A stretch of DNA of 21,556 nt from a virus, in IMG/VR virus record IMGVR_UViG_3300046007_008619, positions 1 through 21,556 of that record; one strand, 5' to 3'. The position numbers were made by a program, and so were the translations under genes. Under the pieces are notes generated by a model, which was not told the origin of the DNA, did no database searches, and worked only from the letters and a program-made list of their open reading frames with translations. Each line of letters begins with the position of its first letter. The first letter of the stretch is position 1. Shown here one piece after another: positions 16,301-21,556 of this stretch.

Positions 16301-19300
16301 TCCCATCCAAGGTCTTCTAACTCTAATGGCGTTAGTTGAACCAATCCCAACACCATCAACTCGCATAATCTCACTACCAATTTTTATAAGATCGCCAGCA
16401 TAAAAAGATGATATTCCAGTAAAGTAAATAATATCATCTGTTGTAAGTGCTGCTTTGTATAAAGTTGTCTTAATTTGAGTTTCTACAATAGGAGATTGAA
16501 TAATATTATCAATAGCAACAATCACCCTCTGGTTTTGATTAGTGGATGTGAATGTATGAGATGTTCCAATTCCAACACTAGTAATGTCAAGTACCTTAGG
16601 TACAGTTTTTAAAGCATCCTCTGCTGTTGCCGATATTTTAATTGTACTATCGTTTAATTTAACTGCATATAAAGTGCTTGGTAACTTATCTGTTGTCCCT
16701 ATGCCAACAAAAGAAGTTGTTCCTATACCAATTGCATCCTCTGTCCCATTTCCACCAAAAGTATATCTAATTTCTTCCCCAGTTACAAAGAAATGATTTG
16801 CTATTGTAATAGTATTTTCTTCAATATTAACTATGTTAGGGTCAGATCCTAAGAAGTTTCTTTGGAATACTGGATTTGAATTATTTGTTAGATTGAATGC
16901 TCTTTTAATATCTACATCTGTACCAGTATATGTTCCAAAATTAGTTTCTAATGCACTATTGTTCAGACCATAAAAATCTAACGTCTTTTCATCATCTTCA
17001 TATCTGAGTGCATTCATGTATGATTTAACTTCAACTGAAATACCTGGTAATGGGGTAAATGTCAATTGTGCTAAAGAATTTGCTGCGGTTTTTATTCCTA
17101 CAGACCCTAAAGAATTAAATGTTTCAACATTTCCAAATTCTGTGGCATAAGCATTAATGCTACTATCAACTGCAACAACTTCTGAGATTTGATATCTATT
17201 ATTTGTTAAATCTGATACCTGCAATATAAAGTATGCAGATTGATATGGCTCTACAATTTCACCAATAACAGTTTCTGTGGGAGAACCTGAAGATGCAATA
17301 AAAGTGGAACGAGATTCTATTCTTGCATGTTTCATATCAAATGTTCCAATTCCAGTAGATCCTGGATATGCAAAGAATATTCCTAGTGTGTTAACAGTTG
17401 CTCCAACTCCCACGTTTGGAACAAAATTAACATTTAAATTAGATCCAGAAAAATAGGGATAGTATGTACCCAAACCTGTTGGGCCAAAAGTATCTAATGA
17501 ATTATTAGATAAAGTTCCATAACTGAGAAGTTGAATTTCGCTGCCATCATGAACTATATTTAATTCTTCATACAAATGTCTTCCATTATTGTCCGATATT
17601 TGTACTAAAACTTTGGCAGATGAGCATAAAGTTGTTGCAATACCAACTATTCCCGTTGAAGTTCCTGATGGAACAATAACGCTTGAAGATGCAATACTTA
17701 CAAAGTTTCCAATAGAGGTACTACCAATTCCATTATAAACTGATTTCAAATCATATGCTAAAGAAGTTATATCATAGTCATTTATTTCATATTTTGTTGG
17801 ATAAAATTGTAAAACTCCCTCAGAACCATCGATTGAAAAATCAAAACTACCTAAATCACCTAAAGTTTCTACTCTTCCATATTGATTAATATATCCTCTT
17901 CCATTATCATCATGTAGTAGTGTGACAATTAATATTTGTCTTTCATCAGAATATCTCCTATCATTAACATAAGTAATATATTTTTGAGATCTTGCATCTG
18001 ATAAGTAAAATCTATGTGCCTCTGAGTATCTCGTTGGTCTTGGAAAACTATTAAACTCGCTACTTATATCATCAAATACCAAAACCCTATTTCCAATAGA
18101 TTCTGAATAATCTGATAAAATTTTACTATTAAAACTTATTTCATCAGAATATAGACTTGAACCAATTCTTAAAGAATTTTCCTTTACTAAATCAAAATCG
18201 TATACACAATTTAAGTTGACAACACCCTCCATATCTACAACCACATCTACATTAGAAGTATTAGTTGTTTTTACTTCTAAACTATTGACAGTACTGTTTT
18301 TTTCTATGAAATCTTGATTATAAAGAAGTGAAGACTCCAGTTGATAATCTCCAAATTTTTTAAATCCTGCGGTGTGATTAAGGGTGCTAACTGCATCATC
18401 CCATGTTTCATATGGAATTTCGGATTTTAGCGAATAAGAAAAATTCTGATAATAATCATTATCTGGCATTCTTTGGATTTGATTGTTCAAAAATCCATAA
18501 TCAAAATCCCATCCATTTTTAACAACCGAAAAATAATTAAGATCGTAGTTGCAGTCAAAATTTTCATTTCTTACTATCAGACCACGAGTATTGGATGAAG
18601 ATCCTTCAAGAATATCCCCAACTTCAAAGTTTTTTGTGCCTTCAACTTTTAATAGAAGATTTTTATTGTCCCATTTTCCAACTATACCAGAAACCCCTCC
18701 ACTAGTTACAACTTCTCCTTCCTCAAAATCATTGTTTTTCAATACAGATATAAACTGTGGGAAGTATTTTTCCGGAATAATTCTTCCAGAAGAATTTACA
18801 CTATCATAATTTCCTGGATACTCATTTTCCTTTAAAATTCCATCAAGACTATATGTTACTATTCCAATACCTCCATAATTTGGAGATACTGATTTTATTG
18901 TAAACAATCGATAATCATAATCCGAAGAATTAAAACCTTTAGCAGTTGATGCAATTCCTACACTAATATTTTCTATTAGAACCTTATCATTCACATTAAA
19001 TGGAAATGTGTTTAATGTGCTAAAACCAACAGAAAGAAAAACAGTTACATCATTTGATGTAGAATTGTATCTTATACTAGAAATTCCAACACCATTTGAA
19101 TTGTGAATTGGCAAAATCGTAGGAGTAACTCTTGAAATACCAAAAGTATTTTTTAAGATTTCTACTCTATTACTTTGTAAATCAAACTTTAAATCTACTT
19201 CTGGAACAACTTTTTTAGATAGTCCATCAATAACAATTAACTTAGGTGGAACTGAGTATCCATATCCAAATGAAGATATGCCAATATAATCAAAGGATGT

Positions 19301-21556
19301 AAATGGATTAATTTTTAATACTTGTGGTAATTTGGCATTGGGTCTTAAAGTAAAGTCTGATGGATAGTCAAATCCAATATCCTTTATATTAATAGTTTTA
19401 ATTTTTCCAATATTATTTGTTAATGGATTTAAAATGGCACCACTACCATATTCAGACACTATGTTTGAAATAACTGGTAGAGTTGAATAATTTTGTCCTT
19501 TATTTCTTAAATTTATTTGAGAAATAGAACCAAACGCTGTTTTAGAACTAGTATCATAACTTAATAAAGATTCATTCGATTTATATAAATCTAATTCTGG
19601 ATAACTTGGAATTTGATATGTAAATGTTGATGCTGTTGAAACCGTTATTTTATGTGTGCCACTATAATCACTATATCCAACGTCTATTTTACTATAACCA
19701 ACAATCTCATCATCAATGACAATATTTAATTTCGATTCTGGAATTGAACTTATATTTATTGGTACTAATTTGTAGTATAACGATTCGGGTGTGTATTGAT
19801 TAACTTTTAATATTACTTTAGCATCTGTAGTAACACCAACGACACCTTCCTTGGTAATGTCAAAGATGTTACTATTTCCGCTACTTTCATATTTTTGGGT
19901 AAAGTTAGAATCTATATAAAATTCTAAGTTAAATGATGGATAAAGATTTGTATTTTGTAAGTGGGAGAGTGATGAATCTGACAAATCAAAAATTACAACA
20001 GAGTCTTTATAAACCTTAATTAATGGATTAATAGGGCAAATTGATCCATCAACAGAGCTTGTAATCCCTACAGTATTTGGTTTAGGTTGCTGAGACTCAT
20101 AATAACTATTTGTTAATTTAATTTTATCTTGGTCAACTGTATAAATGTAATAAATTTCATTATTCTTCAGTCCAAAGTTTGGAGAAGATGAAATATAAAT
20201 TACCTTATCTCCAGTTTTAAATCTGTGATTTTTAACAAAGATGCTGCCATCAACAGTATTAACACCAACAGAACTAAAACTTCTTGGATTAATTAATAGT
20301 CTTCTATTGTAATCATTATATTTAACGGTTATTGATGTTGAAATTGATGGACTAACATTAACAAATACCTCATCATCGTTTAAAAGACCATGAGTTTCTC
20401 CAACAGATACTGTTACAGTATTTTTTGATATGGTGCCATCGATTACCGATTCGTGGTTGGTTTTAAAACTGTGATAAACACCTGTTCCAATACCAGTAAA
20501 ATAAAGAGTTGTTGAATTTGTGGTAGTACTTGCAACACCAACAAATGTTCCTGTTGAACCTAAACCAACTTTTACGGTGGATAATCCAATTAAATCATTT
20601 GATACCTTTGCAATATAAAATTCATAATTATTTGTTACTGAAAGTGAAGTGGAAATTCCGTCTACTGATGCAGAAAATGGAGTTCCGCTATTTGTTAAAT
20701 ATGTAACTAAATCACCAGTTTCAAATCCATGGTCCTTTAGATATATTGTTCTGGTTGGTATAAAGATTTGTGTAATACCTGCCCCAGGATTTGAAAATCT
20801 AATGGTTGTTCCTATACCAACTCCAGAAACACTTCCAAGTGCTAAAGATTCTGATGGTGAAAAATAAATTTCCTTATTTCTTCTATATTCATAAGTAGTT
20901 TTATATCCAACATTTATTGATACTTTTCTTGGATTTTCATATAAAACCGATGTAGCAGAGTGAGAAGTTCCTACAGTTGAATCAACTGCTCTTAGAACTC
21001 TTATCCTCGAAGAAAGACTATCAACATTTAAAACTTTAACTTTTTCTTGACCTACGGTTAGAATATCATTTTCTCTTATACTTGAGTTATTAAAGTTTGC
21101 ATTAATTGCAAAGTATGTAACAATACCAGTAGAAGTGACGCTACTAATTGAACTCTTAAGAGAATATGTATTGCTTGTAACACCTATAGTGTAAACACCT
21201 TCAACAAAAGAAGATGTTGTACTTAATCCAGATATCGTTATAATATCTTTATTATTAAAATTATGTGGATTGGGGGAATATCCTTCAAATAATCCCAAAC
21301 TACTATTTGGATAAAATTCAAAACTAGATACTTTACTTGTTGATATTGAAATTTGATTGATACTCTTCCCACCAACTCTAGAAACCTCCGCAATTATTCC
21401 ATATCCACCACTCTCAGTTTCATCAAATATAATTTTATCACCAACTTTATAATTTGATCCTCCGGTCTCAATACCAATATTTTGTACAGAACCTGTTGTG
21501 GAGTATGATACCTCTGAAATTTGTTCTTTTATTTTATTTGAAAATACAAGGTAATC
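13352..21556 (-). CDS. Giant modular virion protein, 5' end outside window
   Basis: The frame is open from the right edge of the window to the stop at 13352-13354, giving at least 2734 residues. The TTG at 21296-21298, which could be taken as a start, is an internal Leu codon: 86 upstream codons are in frame without a stop and encode the same kind of sequence, including a GxGY unit. The chain is almost wholly beta-type (Ser, Thr, Ile, Val, Gly, Asn, Tyr) and built of repeated small modules: HxFxTGDxVxY units, GxGY units, and two INDxxQxPG units (about 15925-15962 and 14808-14848). The C-terminus ends NRESPLRYKNYTSS. No enzyme motif is visible. It lies directly before the fibre gene and gp8, in the slot of T4 gene 7 (1032 residues); a baseplate wedge or fibre role is inferred, and homology to gp7 is unproven. 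Confidence 0.82.
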   Translation of the reverse strand, partial: DYLVFSNKIKEQISEVSYSTTGSVQNIGIETGGSNYKVGDKIIFDETESGGYGIIAEVSRVGGKSINQISISTSKVSSFEFYPNSSLGLFEGYSPNPHNFNNKDIITISGLSTTSSFVEGVYTIGVTSNTYSLKSSISSVTSTGIVTYFAINANFNNSSIRENDILTVGQEKVKVLNVDSLSSRIRVLRAVDSTVGTSHSATSVLYENPRKVSINVGYKTTYEYRRNKEIYFSPSESLALGSVSGVGIGTTIRFSNPGAGITQIFIPTRTIYLKDHGFETGDLVTYLTNSGTPFSASVDGISTSLSVTNNYEFYIAKVSNDLIGLSTVKVGLGSTGTFVGVASTTTNSTTLYFTGIGTGVYHSFKTNHESVIDGTISKNTVTVSVGETHGLLNDDEVFVNVSPSISTSITVKYNDYNRRLLINPRSFSSVGVNTVDGSIFVKNHRFKTGDKVIYISSSPNFGLKNNEIYYIYTVDQDKIKLTNSYYESQQPKPNTVGITSSVDGSICPINPLIKVYKDSVVIFDLSDSSLSHLQNTNLYPSFNLEFYIDSNFTQKYESSGNSNIFDITKEGVVGVTTDAKVILKVNQYTPESLYYKLVPINISSIPESKLNIVIDDEIVGYSKIDVGYSDYSGTHKITVSTASTFTYQIPSYPELDLYKSNESLLSYDTSSKTAFGSISQINLRNKGQNYSTLPVISNIVSEYGSGAILNPLTNNIGKIKTINIKDIGFDYPSDFTLRPNAKLPQVLKINPFTSFDYIGISSFGYGYSVPPKLIVIDGLSKKVVPEVDLKFDLQSNRVEILKNTFGISRVTPTILPIHNSNGVGISSIRYNSTSNDVTVFLSVGFSTLNTFPFNVNDKVLIENISVGIASTAKGFNSSDYDYRLFTIKSVSPNYGGIGIVTYSLDGILKENEYPGNYDSVNSSGRIIPEKYFPQFISVLKNNDFEEGEVVTSGGVSGIVGKWDNKNLLLKVEGTKNFEVGDILEGSSSNTRGLIVRNENFDCNYDLNYFSVVKNGWDFDYGFLNNQIQRMPDNDYYQNFSYSLKSEIPYETWDDAVSTLNHTAGFKKFGDYQLESSLLYNQDFIEKNSTVNSLEVKTTNTSNVDVVVDMEGVVNLNCVYDFDLVKENSLRIGSSLYSDEISFNSKILSDYSESIGNRVLVFDDISSEFNSFPRPTRYSEAHRFYLSDARSQKYITYVNDRRYSDERQILIVTLLHDDNGRGYINQYGRVETLGDLGSFDFSIDGSEGVLQFYPTKYEINDYDITSLAYDLKSVYNGIGSTSIGNFVSIASSSVIVPSGTSTGIVGIATTLCSSAKVLVQISDNNGRHLYEELNIVHDGSEIQLLSYGTLSNNSLDTFGPTGLGTYYPYFSGSNLNVNFVPNVGVGATVNTLGIFFAYPGSTGIGTFDMKHARIESRSTFIASSGSPTETVIGEIVEPYQSAYFILQVSDLTNNRYQISEVVAVDSSINAYATEFGNVETFNSLGSVGIKTAANSLAQLTFTPLPGISVEVKSYMNALRYEDDEKTLDFYGLNNSALETNFGTYTGTDVDIKRAFNLTNNSNPVFQRNFLGSDPNIVNIEENTITIANHFFVTGEEIRYTFGGNGTEDAIGIGTTSFVGIGTTDKLPSTLYAVKLNDSTIKISATAEDALKTVPKVLDITSVGIGTSHTFTSTNQNQRVIVAIDNIIQSPIVETQIKTTLYKAALTTDDIIYFTGISSFYAGDLIKIGSEIMRVDGVGIGSTNAIRVRRPWMGTTVAGYSTGATVNKVFGNYNIVDNIINFVEAPYGNIPISSTTNPPDSRDWVGITTGSKFQGRSFMRSGEINGTESTYAKNYVYDDMSASFNGLNKTFTLKSQGSNVTDVYQENAVILINDVFQGPGENYDYVLSENSGITSITFTGTASSVSYDPNTANIPIGGIIVSVGSFEGFGYQPLVSAGATAVVSIAGTLSNISIGNSGSGYRSTSNYQVISNTSNSIGSGSTILTINNENSIFKILELTNTGSNCNVSIGTYISSATITSFGSTTVTIGVGNTSQYIIPSNTEVIISIDDLPVGFVNVGIGSSSVGISSITHVGIATISDGHVVQPVYITNPVAFNETYVVIEDPLPYTNIPLIYKNSTSGLGTQAKIDIVVGQGSSIIDFEITNTGYGYGQGEVLTIQTGGLTGIPTTSSSGFADFEITIQSIFNDKFTGWSIGQLEVLDNYDSLFDGFRVNFPLSLNGELFPIKSAPGSNIDVQATLLIFINDILQVPGKGYIFEGGSTITFTEAPKSGDSSKIIFYKGSSGIDVVDRQILETVKIGDDLTIGYDSSIGQPSSLQEEERIVTNIDSLDIVSTNPYFGPGNTENPNLLRPVVWCRQTEDKIINSKEVGKDRELYESLIFPSSYIIQPVGLGSTIIYVDNIRPFFDPNNESSSSLDFQNKVTVISQDLIVGATATCIVSTAGTITSIIINNGGVGYSTNPIVKIGYPVGVGTSGIATLVSSITAGIVTSISITNPGFGYTQTNPPTILIESPISIKETVETLEYQGDSGIIVGLGTTTISSVDVVTIDLFIPLQSFLRNSSITGTAVTVSSLSVGDYFVVYNSNVGVASTSSNSLDISNNLIGIGTMFIDNVYQVVDSQVIQKSLPGIGLTYVNRVSIKLNNINSLITSRTVSFDSTAFSFDSTWISFDDSGSTYNSSEYFTENYIGNYSWGKIFLDIRGKTQSFNFYGNRGVGGISTSALVNRESPLRYKNYTSS
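14035..14275 (-). repeat. Two GxGY beta-modules near the C-terminus of the first giant
   Basis: The units are TITSIIINNGGVGYSTNPIV, then the turn GVGTSGIATLV, then VTSISITNPGFGYTQTNPPT. These are the clearest tandem pair in the window: about 40 residues per unit with the order strand, N-x-G-x-GY, Pro, strand, Gly turn, strand. Confidence 0.65.
14805..15965 (-). repeat. Duplicated INDxxQxPG unit with GxGY units between
   Basis: The unit ILINDVFQGPGENYDYVL followed by SGITSITFTG (around 15870-15962) and the unit LIFINDILQVPGKGYIFEGG followed by STITFTEAPKSGD (around 14750-14850) share the same layout: a strand, Asn-Asp, Gln, Pro-Gly, Tyr, then a strand ending in Phe-Thr. GxGY units lie between them at about 15651-15815 (GNSGSGYRS) and 15060-15150 (ITNTGYGYGQGEVLTI). 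Confidence 0.5.
16610..16820 (-). repeat. HxFxTGDxVxY-type module, copy 3
   Basis: ITIANHFFVTGEEIRYTFGG is followed by LPSTLYAVKLNDSTIKISAT. It has the same layout as the two copies at 20580-20765 and 20095-20255: His-x-Phe, TG-acidic, Tyr, then Tyr-x-Val, Asp and an Ile-rich strand. Confidence 0.5.
19200..19530 (-). repeat. Run of three degenerate GxGY units in the first giant
   Basis: In order these are ISQINLRNKGQNYSTLPVIS with a Gly turn YGSGA, then IKTINIKDIGFDYPSDFTLR, then YIGISSFGYGYSVPPKLIVI. The spacing is about 40-45 residues. The first two are degenerate at the GxGY core. Confidence 0.5.
20095..20255 (-). repeat. HxFxTGDxVxY module, copy 2
   Basis: The unit reads FVKNHRFKTGDKVIYISSSP, then FGLKNNEIYYIYTVDQDKIK and LTNS. 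This layout (HxFxTGDxVxY, a short loop, GL, YYxxxVxxDxIxLT) is common in large repetitive extracellular and phage proteins. Confidence 0.6.
20580..20765 (-). repeat. HxFxTGDxVxY module, copy 1
   Basis: The unit reads IYLKDHGFETGDLVTYLTNS, then YEFYIAKVSNDLIGLSTV. It aligns by eye with copy 2, with a longer loop between the two halves. Confidence 0.6.
21347..21487 (-). repeat. GxGY-like unit upstream of the apparent TTG start
   Basis: The in-frame sequence VQNIGIETGGSNYKVGDKII, then SGGYGIIAEV, is a GxGY-type unit. Because it belongs to the same protein family of repeats, it supports reading the giant as continuing through the right edge of the window. Confidence 0.6.

Noticed and set aside
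19740-19770. Additional ATAAATA-like strings inside coding regions
   Set aside because: Several such strings occur within the giant genes, as expected in AT-rich DNA; they are far from any start codon and were not called promoters.
21296-21298. TTG as start codon of the first giant
   Set aside because: The frame continues without a stop to the window edge and no Shine-Dalgarno precedes the TTG.

Overview
The window looks like part of the late, virion-structure region of a T4-like myovirus (Straboviridae-like / marine T4-superfamily), most likely a cyanophage. A phage of another AT-rich marine host, such as a SAR11 myophage, cannot be excluded. The evidence is recognisable neck proteins gp13 and gp14, a baseplate wedge protein gp8 that keeps the C-terminal signature of T4 gp8, a fibre protein with a marine-phage type N-terminus, AT-rich sequence, tightly packed genes all on the minus strand, and T4-late-type ATAAATA elements in front of several genes. 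I see no tRNA, rRNA, CRISPR array, integrase or insertion sequence.

Layout, in the direction of transcription (high to low coordinates): (1) 21556-13352, a giant virion protein of at least 2734 residues whose 5' end lies outside the window; (2) 13325-11460, a 621-residue fibre-like protein with a collar of short repeats and a right-handed beta-helix; (3) 11415-9862, gp8 baseplate wedge; (4) 9855-2401, a second giant structural protein (2484 residues) with a DUF4815-like N-terminus; (5) 2398-1996, two small overlapping genes, the first coding for a coiled coil; (6) 2006-1620, a 128-residue beta-rich protein; (7) 1597-752, neck protein gp13; (8) 747-1, neck protein gp14, running off the left edge. 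Intergenic gaps are 2 to 44 nt or overlaps, so no stretch over 300 nt lacks a gene.

The order matches the T4 late cluster 7-8-9-10-11-12-wac-13-14 at the anchors gp8, gp13 and gp14. The two giants occupy the slots of gene 7 and of genes 9-12, and the small coiled-coil gene sits where T4 has wac. By inference, the giants are baseplate or baseplate-attached fibre components that replace the T4 short-fibre apparatus. A short beta-module with a G-x-G-Y core recurs in both giants, in an insertion in gp8, and at the end of the visible part of gp14. Neck and baseplate proteins therefore share one mobile-looking building block, which is the most unusual signal in the window.
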